From Micromonospora zamorensis (GTDB lineage Bacteria > Actinomycetota > Actinomycetes > Mycobacteriales > Micromonosporaceae): 64,000 nt of DNA. This document shows, in pieces, positions 36,443-43,865 of this stretch. The position numbers and the translations under genes were made by a program. How positions within the stretch are numbered: the stretch's first letter is position 1; each line of letters begins with the position of its first letter. The stretch is taken from positions 4,278,001 to 4,342,000 of the forward strand of contig NZ_LT607755.1 of the NCBI RefSeq assembly GCF_900090275.1, read 5' to 3'. A model generated the notes under the pieces. The model saw nothing but the letters and a program-made list of their open reading frames with translations. It had not been told where the DNA came from and ran no database searches.

Positions 36443-36485
36443 GGGCCCCGCCCCCGGCGATCCGAAGATCGCGGGGACGGGGCCC
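36443..36485 (-). terminator. Terminator after rpsA
   Basis: A near-perfect stem of about 19 bp (GGGCCCCG...GATC / GATC...CGGGGCCC) with loop TTCG on the minus strand, 16 nt beyond the rpsA stop. The UUCG tetraloop makes it especially stable. Confidence 0.85.
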
Positions 36486-36501
36486 GTCGTCGTTCAGCGG
36501 G

Positions 36502-38010
36502 TCACTTACCGCCGGCGAGCTTCTCCCGCAGTGCGGCGAGCGCCTCGTCGGTGGCCAGCGTGCCGGCCGGCTCCTCGGCCTGCCGGCTCGGGGCCGGGCT
36601 GGACGAGGAGGTGGTGCCACCGCCGCCACCGGCAGCGGCCGGGACGACCGGAGTCGGGTTGGCAGCGGCCTCGGCGTCGGCAGCCCGAGAGGTCTGCACC
36701 TGCTTGGTGTGGGCCTCCCAGCGCAGACGAGCCTCGGCGTACTGGTTCTCCCAGGTCTCGCGCTGCTTGTCGTACCCCTCGAGCCACTCGCCCGTCTCCG
36801 GGTCGAAGCCCTCCGGGTAGATGTAGTTGCCCTCGGTGTCGTACGTCGCGGCCATGCCGTAGAGGGTCGGGTCGAAGTGCTCCTCGCCCTCGACGAAGCC
36901 CTCGTTGGCCTGCTTGAGCGACAGCGAGATCCGGCGGCGCTCCAGGTCGATGTCGATGACCTTGACCATGACCTCGGAGCCAACCTGGACGACCTGCTCC
37001 GGGATCTCCACGTGGCGCTCGGCCAGCTCGGAGATGTGGACCAGGCCCTCGATGCCGTCGTCCACGCGGACGAACGCACCGAACGGAACCAGCTTGGTGA
37101 CCTTACCCGGCACGATCTGCTGGATCGCGTGGGTGCGGGCGAACTGCCGCCACGGGTCTTCCTGGGTCGCCTTCAGCGACAGCGAGACCCGCTCGCGGTC
37201 CAGGTCGACGTCCAGGACCTCGACCTCGACCTCCTGGCCGACCTCGACAACCTCGGACGGGTGGTCGATGTGCTTCCAGGACAGCTCGGAGACGTGCACC
37301 AGACCGTCGACGCCGCCAAGGTCCACGAAGGCGCCGAAGTTGACGATCGAGGACACGACGCCCTTGCGGACCTGGCCCTTCTGCAGCTTGTTGAGGAACT
37401 CGGTGCGCACCTCGGACTGCGTCTGCTCCAGCCAGGCCCGGCGGGACAGGACCACGTTGTTGCGGTTCTTGTCCAGCTCGATGATCTTGGCCTCGAGCTC
37501 ACGCCCGACGTACGGCTGCAGGTCGCGCACACGACGCATCTCGACCAGGGACGCGGGCAGGAAGCCCCGCAGCCCGATGTCGAGGATGAGGCCGCCCTTG
37601 ACCACCTCGATGACCGAACCGCGGACGACGCCGTCCTCGTCCTTGATCTTCTCGATCGTGCCCCAGGCCCGCTCGTACTGTGCCCGCTTCTTGGAGAGGA
37701 TCAGACGACCCTCCTTGTCCTCCTTCTGGAGGACCAGGGCCTCGATGTGGTCGCCAACCGTCACAACCTCGGCGGGGTCCACGTCGTGCTTGATCGACAA
37801 CTCCCGAGAGGGGATGACACCCTCGGTCTTGTAGCCGATGTCGAGCAGGACCTCGTCCCGATCGACCTTGACGACGGTTCCTTCGACAATGTCGCCGTCG
37901 TTGAAGTACTTGATGGTCTCGTCGATCGCGGCGAGGAATGCCTCCTCGGAACCGAGATCGTCGTGGGTGACCCGGGTGGCGCTCGAGGGGGCCTCGATGC
38001 TGCTCGTCAT
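36502..38010 (-). CDS. rpsA: 30S ribosomal protein S1
   Basis: A 502-residue S1 protein that helps mRNA bind the 30S subunit. Four S1 RNA-binding domains can be read: about 38-108 (GDIVEGTVVKVDRDEVLLDIG), 123-191, 212-281 (RKGVVSSIVNFGAFVDLGG) and 298-367 (VPGKVTKLVPFGAFVRVDDG). An actinobacterial C-terminal tail (about 375-502) rich in Ala, Gly, Ser and Pro replaces domains 5 and 6 of the E. coli protein. GGAG lies 11 nt before the ATG. It is transcribed from a region with a palindromic repeat further upstream. Confidence 0.97.
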   Translation of the reverse strand: MTSSIEAPSSATRVTHDDLGSEEAFLAAIDETIKYFNDGDIVEGTVVKVDRDEVLLDIGYKTEGVIPSRELSIKHDVDPAEVVTVGDHIEALVLQKEDKEGRLILSKKRAQYERAWGTIEKIKDEDGVVRGSVIEVVKGGLILDIGLRGFLPASLVEMRRVRDLQPYVGRELEAKIIELDKNRNNVVLSRRAWLEQTQSEVRTEFLNKLQKGQVRKGVVSSIVNFGAFVDLGGVDGLVHVSELSWKHIDHPSEVVEVGQEVEVEVLDVDLDRERVSLSLKATQEDPWRQFARTHAIQQIVPGKVTKLVPFGAFVRVDDGIEGLVHISELAERHVEIPEQVVQVGSEVMVKVIDIDLERRRISLSLKQANEGFVEGEEHFDPTLYGMAATYDTEGNYIYPEGFDPETGEWLEGYDKQRETWENQYAEARLRWEAHTKQVQTSRAADAEAAANPTPVVPAAAGGGGGTTSSSSPAPSRQAEEPAGTLATDEALAALREKLAGGK

Positions 38011-38346
38011 GTGGGCGGTTGCTCCGGTCGGTGGGTTGTCACAGCAGGCTGGTGTCGCAGTGACCTGTTCGCGCCAGCGGATCCGCCGCCGGGCACACCG
38101 AACGATCGCCTAGTGAGATCATGATGTGGCTCCGACGACCGCGTACCTGCTCCCTGCCGAGGCAACGCGATCCGCGAGCGCATCGTCTAGCCTACCGTGC
38201 GCATTACCACAGCGTGCAAGCCCTCCCGGCTTCTCTCCGTGCGGTGACCTGCGAAAGGCGAACAATCGCCCGTAAACGGCCTCTCCTGTCTCCTGCGTCA
38301 CAACAGCCCCAGCCGTCGCATCATCCAGCGGACATGTGCTCCGCGT
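38011..38346. other. rpsA leader and promoter region
   Basis: 336 nt without a gene. It should hold the rpsA leader and promoter (candidate below) and ends at the family A palindrome. A 60-codon minus-strand frame here was judged spurious. Confidence 0.5.
38190..38220 (-). promoter_or_regulatory. Candidate rpsA promoter
   Basis: TTGCAC, 19 nt, TAGGCT on the minus strand, about 180 nt before the rpsA ATG. The -10 matches the local TAGnnT pattern; the spacer is one or two bases longer than usual. Confidence 0.4.
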
Positions 38347-38420
38347 GATCGACCCGGTTTCTGAACATCGGCGTGTCCCACCGGCCCGGACACCGCGACT
38401 TCACCGAAACCGAGTCGATC
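38347..38420. repeat. Palindromic dispersed repeat, family A copy 2
   Basis: A 74-bp palindrome. The outer 15-nt arms match at 14 of 15 (GATCGACCCGGTTTC / GAAACCGAGTCGATC), with inner GTGTCC/GGACAC. The right half shares GACACC-CGACTT-CC-GAAAC-CGAGTCGATCAGG, in that order, with copy 1 at 1058-1132. Confidence 0.75.
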
Positions 38421-38500
38421 AGGCGTCACCGCGCGAGGAGTCGCAGGATCTCGGACGCGCCGCCGTACCGAACGGGGCGATGGGGCCTAGCGTGAGCGCC

Positions 38501-39307
38501 GTGGATGACGACAGCCGGGTCACCCGGCGCCGGGTGGGTGACGCCGAGGCCCGGCGGGCCAACCGCGGCTGGTGGGACACCGACGCCGACGACTACCAGG
38601 CCGAGCACGGCGCGTTCCTCGGCGACGTGGACTTCGTCTGGTGTCCGGAAGGGCTGCGCGAGGCCGACGCCCGGCTGCTGGGCGACCTGTCCGGGCGGCG
38701 GGTGCTGGAGGTTGGTTGCGGCGCGGCGGCAGCTGCCCGCTGGCTCGCCACCCAGGGTGCCCGGCCGGTCGCCTTCGACCTGTCCGCCGGCATGTTGCGG
38801 CACGCCGCCAAGGCCGCCGACGACACCGGGGTACGCGTACCGCTGGTGCAGGCCGACGCCCTCGCCCTGCCGTTCGCGGACCGGTCGTTCGACCTCGCCT
38901 GCACCGCGTTCGGGGCGATCCCGTTCGTGGACGACTCGGCGGCCCTGCACGCCGAGGTGCACCGGGTGCTGCGCCCCGAGGGGCGGTGGGTGTTCTCGGT
39001 GACCCACCCGATGCGCTGGATCTTCCTCGACGACCCGGGTGAGGGCGGGTTGACGGCCGTCCACTCGTACTTCGACCGCTCCCCCTACGTGGAGCAGGAC
39101 GAGTCCGGCGTGGCCACCTACGTCGAGCAGCACCGCACCCTGGGCGACCGGATCCGTGAGCTGGTCGGCGCCGGGTTCCGACTGCTGGACTTGGTGGAGC
39201 CGGAGTGGCCGGAGGGGCACGAGGGGATCTGGGGGCAGTGGAGCCCGCTGCGCGGTCGGCTCTTCCCCGGTACCGCCATCTTCGTCACTGAGAAGCCCGC
39301 GGAGTGA
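38501..39307 (+). CDS. Class I SAM-dependent methyltransferase
   Basis: A 268-residue methyltransferase of the Methyltransf_11 (UbiE/arsenite-like) group: motif I VLEVGCGAAAAARWLA, acidic FDLSAGML, and LPFADRSFDLACTAFGAIPF. The N-terminal WWDTDADDYQAEHGAFLGDVDFVWCPEGLRE is typical of an actinomycete subfamily of unknown substrate. The GTG at 38501 lies 7 nt after TAGCGT (leaderless pattern). In-frame GTG 38492 and ATG 38480 are alternatives. Confidence 0.85.
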   Translation: MDDDSRVTRRRVGDAEARRANRGWWDTDADDYQAEHGAFLGDVDFVWCPEGLREADARLLGDLSGRRVLEVGCGAAAAARWLATQGARPVAFDLSAGMLRHAAKAADDTGVRVPLVQADALALPFADRSFDLACTAFGAIPFVDDSAALHAEVHRVLRPEGRWVFSVTHPMRWIFLDDPGEGGLTAVHSYFDRSPYVEQDESGVATYVEQHRTLGDRIRELVGAGFRLLDLVEPEWPEGHEGIWGQWSPLRGRLFPGTAIFVTEKPAE

Positions 39308-39363
39308 GCGCGTCGCACCCGCAGTCCGCCCTACGTCGCAGCGACCGCCGATAGGCTCGTCCC

Positions 39364-39966
39364 ATGAGCGCCGAGCCCATCCGGACATCACCTGGCCCCT
39401 GGTGTCCGGACCCGATGCGGCAGCAGCGTGCCGACTACACGCTGGAGGACCTGCTCACCCTGCCGGACGACGCCCCCCGTGTCGAACTCGTCGACGGAGT
39501 CATCCAGGTGACGCCCTCCCCCACCCTGGGCCATCAAGACATCTCGTTACTGCTTGCGCACTGGCTGCTGCAACATGTGCCGGCCGACCTCCGGGTCGTG
39601 CAGGCCGTCGGAGTCGGGCTGAGTTCGAACACCAGCCGACAGCCCGACGTTCTGCTGCGGCGGGCCGGCGGGTCTTCCTCCCGATCCTCGCTGCGTCCGG
39701 CGGACGTGGTCCTCGCCGTGGAGATCGTCTCGCCCGGTACGCGACGGATCGACAGGTTCGCTAAGCCCGGCGAGTACGCCGCCGCCGGCATTCCGTTCTA
39801 CTGGCGCATCGAGCAGGACCCGGTGCACGTCTACGCGTATCGGATCGGCGACCGGGTGGGTCCCGGCGGTGAGCGGCAGTACGAGCTGGTCGCCGACGGC
39901 GCCGACGTGATCGAGCTGGCCGAGCCGTTCGACATCAAGCTGCCGATCGCCGAGATCACCCCGTAG
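39364..39966 (+). CDS. Uma2-family PD-(D/E)XK endonuclease-like protein
   Basis: A 200-residue DUF820/Uma2 protein. The restriction-like core is readable: ELVDGVIQVTPSP (Glu of helix 1), QPDVLL (Asp) and VLAVEIVSPGTRRIDRFAKPGEYAAAGIPFYW (ExxSPxTRxxDxxxKxxxYxxxGIxxYW). Uma2 proteins are widespread in actinomycetes and cyanobacteria and are thought to be transposon-derived nucleases; their job is unknown. Codon 62 is a TTA. The ATG lies 6 nt after TAGGCT. Confidence 0.87.
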   Translation: MSAEPIRTSPGPWCPDPMRQQRADYTLEDLLTLPDDAPRVELVDGVIQVTPSPTLGHQDISLLLAHWLLQHVPADLRVVQAVGVGLSSNTSRQPDVLLRRAGGSSSRSSLRPADVVLAVEIVSPGTRRIDRFAKPGEYAAAGIPFYWRIEQDPVHVYAYRIGDRVGPGGERQYELVADGADVIELAEPFDIKLPIAEITP

Positions 39967-40018
39967 CGCCTCGCCGGAACGGCCGTTTCGCCGTCCCGGT
40001 GTCGGGTAGCCGAGGAGC

Positions 40019-40237
40019 ATGGCCGAGCAGCGATTCCGCAGAGGCGACCAGGTTTCCTGGTCGGCCCACGGCAGCCGCGCGTACGGCGTGGTGCAGGAAA
40101 GGATCACCGAGCGGACGCGGATCAGTGGGCGAGCCGTGAACGCGGCCCCCGATGACCCGCAGTACCGGGTCCGCAGTGACGGAACGGGCCGCGACGTGGC
40201 CCACCGGCCTGAGGCGCTGCGTCATGAGCAAGGCTGA
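40019..40237 (+). CDS. DUF2945 (hypervirulence-associated TUDOR-like) small protein
   Basis: A 72-residue protein with FRRGDQVSWSAHGSRAYGVVQERIT and PQYRVRSDGTGRDVAHRPEAL, the SH3/Tudor-like DUF2945 fold. GAGGAGC directly precedes the ATG. It overlaps the DUF3140 gene by 14 nt, so the two are translated together. Function unknown; in many bacteria DUF2945 and DUF3140 genes occur together. Confidence 0.85.
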   Translation: MAEQRFRRGDQVSWSAHGSRAYGVVQERITERTRISGRAVNAAPDDPQYRVRSDGTGRDVAHRPEALRHEQG

Positions 40238-40574
40238 CGACCCGGGCCGGGACACCTACCGGGAGTTCACCGAGGCGGTGAACATGAAGCCCGGCGAGCT
40301 GTCCACGTGGCTCGAAACCGACGAGTCGAAGCAGGTCGGCTGGCACAAGGGCGGCCGTTCCGGTGGCGGCGAGTCCGTCGGCCACGAGTCCGGCCGGAAG
40401 ATCATCAACCTGTTGCGTCGTAAACGCGGCGACCTGTCCGAGGGCGACTACAAGCACATGCGCAAGGTGGTCGGCTACGTCCGACGGCACATGGCGCAAC
40501 GCCCGTCCGGCAATGTCCGCGACACCAAGTGGCGCTGGTCCCTGATGAACTGGGGCCACGACCCCCTGAAGTAG
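40224..40574 (+). CDS. DUF3140 family protein
   Basis: A 116-residue, highly charged protein: TYREFTEAVNMKPGELSTWLET, then SVGHESGRKIINLLRRKRGDL, DYKHMRKVVGYVRRHMAQRP and WRWSLMNWGHDPLK. The order matches DUF3140. A DNA-binding role has been suggested for relatives with a similar basic helix; this is not proven. It follows the DUF2945 gene with a 14-nt overlap. Confidence 0.87.
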   Translation: MSKADDPGRDTYREFTEAVNMKPGELSTWLETDESKQVGWHKGGRSGGGESVGHESGRKIINLLRRKRGDLSEGDYKHMRKVVGYVRRHMAQRPSGNVRDTKWRWSLMNWGHDPLK

Positions 40575-40608
40575 CCCGCGAGCACGCCTGAACCACGTCA
40601 CTCCACAG

Positions 40609-40688
40609 CAAGATCCGCACAACTTCGGCGAAGTTGGTGCCTCAGAACCCCGCGACCCAGCACTTTCCCCGAAGTTGCGCGGATCTTG
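40609..40688. repeat. Palindromic dispersed repeat, family B copy 1
   Basis: An 80-bp palindrome whose 20-nt arms match at 19 of 20 (CAAGATCCGCACAACTTCGG / CCGAAGTTGCGCGGATCTTG). A related copy with the same ends is at 59893-59970. Both lie in convergent intergenic regions. Confidence 0.78.
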
Positions 40689-40887
40689 GGCCGCGTCGGC
40701 GCACGGAAGCGGACGCGGCGTGGCGTGGCGTGGCGCGGACCTTGCGATCAAGACGGCGGCGCCCATCGGCGCGCACGACGTGGACCTGGCGACCCGGCGT
40801 CAGCAGACGGCGACGAAAGCAGCGCAGACCTGGCGATCAAGGGCGCTTTCCACCACGCCGAGCTGGACCGACAGCAGAGACCTCGTC

Positions 40888-40963
40888 GGGGTTCCGGGGC
40901 AGCCCGACCCGCGCAGGGATCAAGCCTGACCGCCCGGAGCGGGTCGGGCTGCCCCGGAACCCC
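40888..40963. repeat. 25-bp perfect inverted repeat, 26-nt loop
   Basis: The left arm 40888-40912 and right arm 40939-40963 are exactly complementary over 25 bp (left arm starts GGGGTTCCGGGGCAGCC). It sits 70 bp beyond the polA stop. It could terminate polA, but stem length, long loop and perfection fit a transposable-element relic as well. Confidence 0.85.
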
Positions 40964-41031
40964 CAACCGCGACCGACCCAGGAACCCCGACCGCGACGAA
41001 GCCCGAAGCCCAACCGCGACCGCCAAAAGGC

Positions 41032-43731
41032 TCAGTGGTCAGCGCTGTTCCAGTCCCGCCCCTCGCCCACGGACACCTCCAACGGCACCGACAGCGGGTA
41101 CGCCCCGCCCATCTCGTGCCGGACCAGCGCCTCCAGAGCCTCCCGCTCACCGGGGGCCACCTCGAAGACCAACTCGTCGTGCACCTGCAGCAGCATCCGC
41201 GAGCGCAGCCCGGCCTCGCGCAGCGCGGTGTCGACGTGCAGCATCGCCACCTTGATGATGTCAGCCGCGGAACCCTGGATCGGGGCGTTGAGCGCCATCC
41301 GCTCGGCGATGTCGCGGCGCTGCCGGTTGTCGCTGACCAGGTCGGGCAGGTAGCGGCGGCGACCCAGGATGGTGGAGGTGTAGCCGTCCTGACGGGCCCG
41401 GGCGACCACCTGGTGCAGGTAGTCGCGCACCCCGCCGAACCCGGCGAAGTAGTTTTCCATCAGCCCGCGCGCTTCTTCGGTGTTGATCCCGAGCTGCTGG
41501 GACAGGCCGAAGGCGCTCAGCCCGTACGCCAGGCCGTAGTTCATGGCCTTGATCTTGCGGCGTTGGTCGGGGGTGACCTGGTCGAGGGGCACCCCGAAGA
41601 CCGACGAGGCGGTGGCTGCGTGGAAGTCGGCGCCGGAGTTGAAGGCGTCGATCAGCGCGTCGTCCGACGACAGGTGCGCCATGATGCGCATCTCGATCTG
41701 GCTGTAGTCGGCGGTGAGCAGGCACTCGTAGCCCTCTCCCACCACGAAGGCCCGGCGGATCCGCCGGCCCTCTTCGGTGCGGATCGGGATGTTCTGCAGG
41801 TTGGGCTCGGTGGACGAGAGTCGACCGGTGGCCGCCACCGTCTGGTTGAAGGTGGTGTGGATCCGGCCGTCGTCGGAGACCGACTTGAGCAGACCGTCCA
41901 CTGTCGACTTGAGCTTGGCGACGTCGCGGTGGCGCAGCAGGTGGGCCAGCACGGGGTGCGGCTGCTGCGCGTAGAGCCACTGCAGGGCGTCGGCGTCGGT
42001 GGTGTAACCCGTCTTGATCTTCTTGGTCTTCGGCAGGCCCAGCTCGGTGAAGAGGATCTCCTGCAACTGCTTGGGCGAGCCGAGGTTGAACTCCCGGCCC
42101 ACCGCCTCGTACGCGCCCTGAGCGGCGGCCTTCACCTCGGCGGCGAAGTGCGCCTCCAACTCGGACAGATAGTGCGTGTCGGCGGCGATGCCGGTGCTCT
42201 CCATGCCGGCCAGCACCCGCATCAGCGGCAGCTCGACCCCGGCCATCAGGCGGGCGGACTGCTCGCCGTCGCGAGACAGCTCAGCGTCGATCGCGTCGGC
42301 CAGGTCGAGGGTGGCCCGGGCCTGGAGCATCAGGTTCTGCTCGACCACACCCTCGTCGCCCAGCCCGTCGAGGGTGAGCTGGCCGGACTCCGGGACGTCG
42401 ACGCGCAGCTCCCGGTGCAGGTAGCGCAGCGCCAGGTCGGTCAGGTCGTAGGACCGCTGGTCGGGGCGGGCCAGGTACGCGGCGATCTGGGTGTCCCGGA
42501 CGATGCCGGCGAGCTGCCAGCCGTGCGCGGCGCAGGCCAGCACGGCCGGCTTGCTGTCGTGCAGCACCTTGGGGCGCTGCTCGTCGGCCAACCAGCTGGC
42601 CAGGGCGCCCTCGTCGGTCGGGTCGAGCGTTGCCGGGTCGACCCAGGCCGCCGCACCGCCGGCGGTGGCCAGCGCGAGACCGGTGATCGAGGCGGTGTGC
42701 CGGCGGTTGGGGCCGGTGTCGAGCTTGACCGCCAAACCGACGGGGGTGCCGGTCGGCGCATGCGTGGTCAGCCAGCCGGCCAGCGTGCCGGGCTCGGTGA
42801 GCACCTCGCCGGTGAGGTCGAACCCGGACTCGGCCTCCGGCTCGACCGCCTCCAGGTACTGGTAGAGGCGGTCGCGCAGGATGCGGAACTCCAGGGTGTC
42901 GAAGACCTGGTGCACGGCCTCCCGGTCCCAACCGGTCCACCGGGCGTCCTCCGGGCGCAGCGGCAGCTCCAGGTCGGAGACCAGGCAGTTGATCTCGTAG
43001 TTGCGGATCACGTCGGCGAGCCGCTCGCGAAGGCTGTCGCCGGCCTTGCCCTTGATCTCGTCGGCGCGGGCGATAACGCCCTCCACGCCGCCGTACGTGA
43101 TGATCCACTTGGCTGCGGTCTTCGGGCCGACGCCGGGGATGCCGGGCAGGTTGTCGCTGGTCTCGCCGACGAGCGCGGCGAGGTCCCGGTACTGCTGTGG
43201 CGGAACGCCGTACTTCGCCTCGATCGCCGCCGGGTCCATCCGGGCCAGGTCGGAGACGCCCTTGCGCGGGTAGAGGACGGTGATCTGGTCGTCGACCAAC
43301 TGGAACGCGTCCCGGTCGCCGCTGCTGATCAGCACCGTCATGCCCTGGTCGCGGGCCTGGCAGGCGAGCGTGGCGATCACGTCGTCGGCCTCGAAGCCCT
43401 CCTTTTCCACCACTGGGATCTGGAGCGCGGCCAGGACCTCCTTGACCAGGCTGACCTGCCCCTTGAAGTCGGTCGGGGTCTCGCTGCGGCCGGCCTTGTA
43501 CTCCGCGTACTTGTCGGTGCGGAAGGAATGGCGGGAGACGTCGAAGGCGACGACGATGTGGGTGGGCTGCTCGTCGCGCAGGACGTTGATCAGCATCGAG
43601 GTGAAGCCGTAGACCGCGTTGGTCGGCTGACCCGTCGTGGTGGAGAAGTTTTCCACAGGCAGGGCGAAGAAAGCCCTGTATGCCATGGAATGTCCGTCGA
43701 CGAGGAGCAGGCGCGGCGTCGTAGCTGTCAC
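41032..43731 (-). CDS. polA: DNA polymerase I
   Basis: An 899-residue polymerase that fills gaps in excision repair and removes RNA primers. The N-terminal 5'-3' exonuclease (1-300) is intact (LLLVDGHSMAYRAFF, GDRDAFQLV, GVGPKTAAKWI). The middle 3'-5' exonuclease domain appears inactive: the DTE motif reads LDTG and the second Asp motif is lost. The polymerase domain is complete (DYSQIEMRIMAHLS, RRKIKAMNYGLAYGL, LLQVHDELVFEV). The GTG at 43731 is set by the family N-terminus and a TAGAGT box 7 nt upstream. A long in-frame extension upstream is not coding. Confidence 0.97.
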   Translation of the reverse strand: MTATTPRLLLVDGHSMAYRAFFALPVENFSTTTGQPTNAVYGFTSMLINVLRDEQPTHIVVAFDVSRHSFRTDKYAEYKAGRSETPTDFKGQVSLVKEVLAALQIPVVEKEGFEADDVIATLACQARDQGMTVLISSGDRDAFQLVDDQITVLYPRKGVSDLARMDPAAIEAKYGVPPQQYRDLAALVGETSDNLPGIPGVGPKTAAKWIITYGGVEGVIARADEIKGKAGDSLRERLADVIRNYEINCLVSDLELPLRPEDARWTGWDREAVHQVFDTLEFRILRDRLYQYLEAVEPEAESGFDLTGEVLTEPGTLAGWLTTHAPTGTPVGLAVKLDTGPNRRHTASITGLALATAGGAAAWVDPATLDPTDEGALASWLADEQRPKVLHDSKPAVLACAAHGWQLAGIVRDTQIAAYLARPDQRSYDLTDLALRYLHRELRVDVPESGQLTLDGLGDEGVVEQNLMLQARATLDLADAIDAELSRDGEQSARLMAGVELPLMRVLAGMESTGIAADTHYLSELEAHFAAEVKAAAQGAYEAVGREFNLGSPKQLQEILFTELGLPKTKKIKTGYTTDADALQWLYAQQPHPVLAHLLRHRDVAKLKSTVDGLLKSVSDDGRIHTTFNQTVAATGRLSSTEPNLQNIPIRTEEGRRIRRAFVVGEGYECLLTADYSQIEMRIMAHLSSDDALIDAFNSGADFHAATASSVFGVPLDQVTPDQRRKIKAMNYGLAYGLSAFGLSQQLGINTEEARGLMENYFAGFGGVRDYLHQVVARARQDGYTSTILGRRRYLPDLVSDNRQRRDIAERMALNAPIQGSAADIIKVAMLHVDTALREAGLRSRMLLQVHDELVFEVAPGEREALEALVRHEMGGAYPLSVPLEVSVGEGRDWNSADH

Positions 43732-43738
43732 GGCAGCG

Positions 43739-43760
43739 ACTCTAGCCCGTCGCACCGACA
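43739..43760 (-). promoter_or_regulatory. RecA-NDp/PafBC-type promoter of polA
   Basis: TGTCGGTG, 8 nt, TAGAGT, 7 nt, GTG on the minus strand. It is identical in upstream 8-mer and spacing to the uvrC promoter 43 kb away. It predicts damage-inducible, leaderless polA transcription. Confidence 0.8.
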
Positions 43761-43816
43761 TCCCTGGCCGGCGGCACCGGGTGACACGACGCCGAAACGG
43801 CGTCCGCCCCGAACGC

Positions 43817-43855
43817 CGACGGCCGGCCACCCCGTGCAGGGGTGACCGGCCGTCG
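43817..43855 (-). terminator. Terminator of the liv operon
   Basis: A 17-bp stem (CGACGGCCGG-CCACCCC with GGGGTG-A-CCGGCCGTCG, one mismatch) and loop GTGCA, 10 nt beyond the livF stop. Confidence 0.8.
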
Positions 43856-43865
43856 CTCGGTTGGC

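Larger units (their letters stand above)
40575..41031. other. Repeat-rich convergent intergenic region before polA 3' end
   Basis: 457 nt with no gene between DUF3140 and polA. It holds a family B palindrome (40609-40688), a GTGGC simple repeat near 40716-40736, three copies of a GACCTGGCGATCAAG-type unit about 45 bp apart (from 40738, 40783 and 40827), and a 25-bp perfect inverted repeat (40888-40963). Confidence 0.75.

Noticed and set aside
35245-38124. 959-codon plus-strand open frame opposite coaE and rpsA
   Set aside because: It spans two well-defined genes and their terminator on the other strand and has no domain-like sequence.
38119-38301. 60-codon minus-strand frame upstream of rpsA
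   Set aside because: No family features, and it overlaps the candidate rpsA promoter.
41035-43845. 936-codon plus-strand open frame opposite polA
   Set aside because: Antisense shadow of polA; composition only reflects codon bias.
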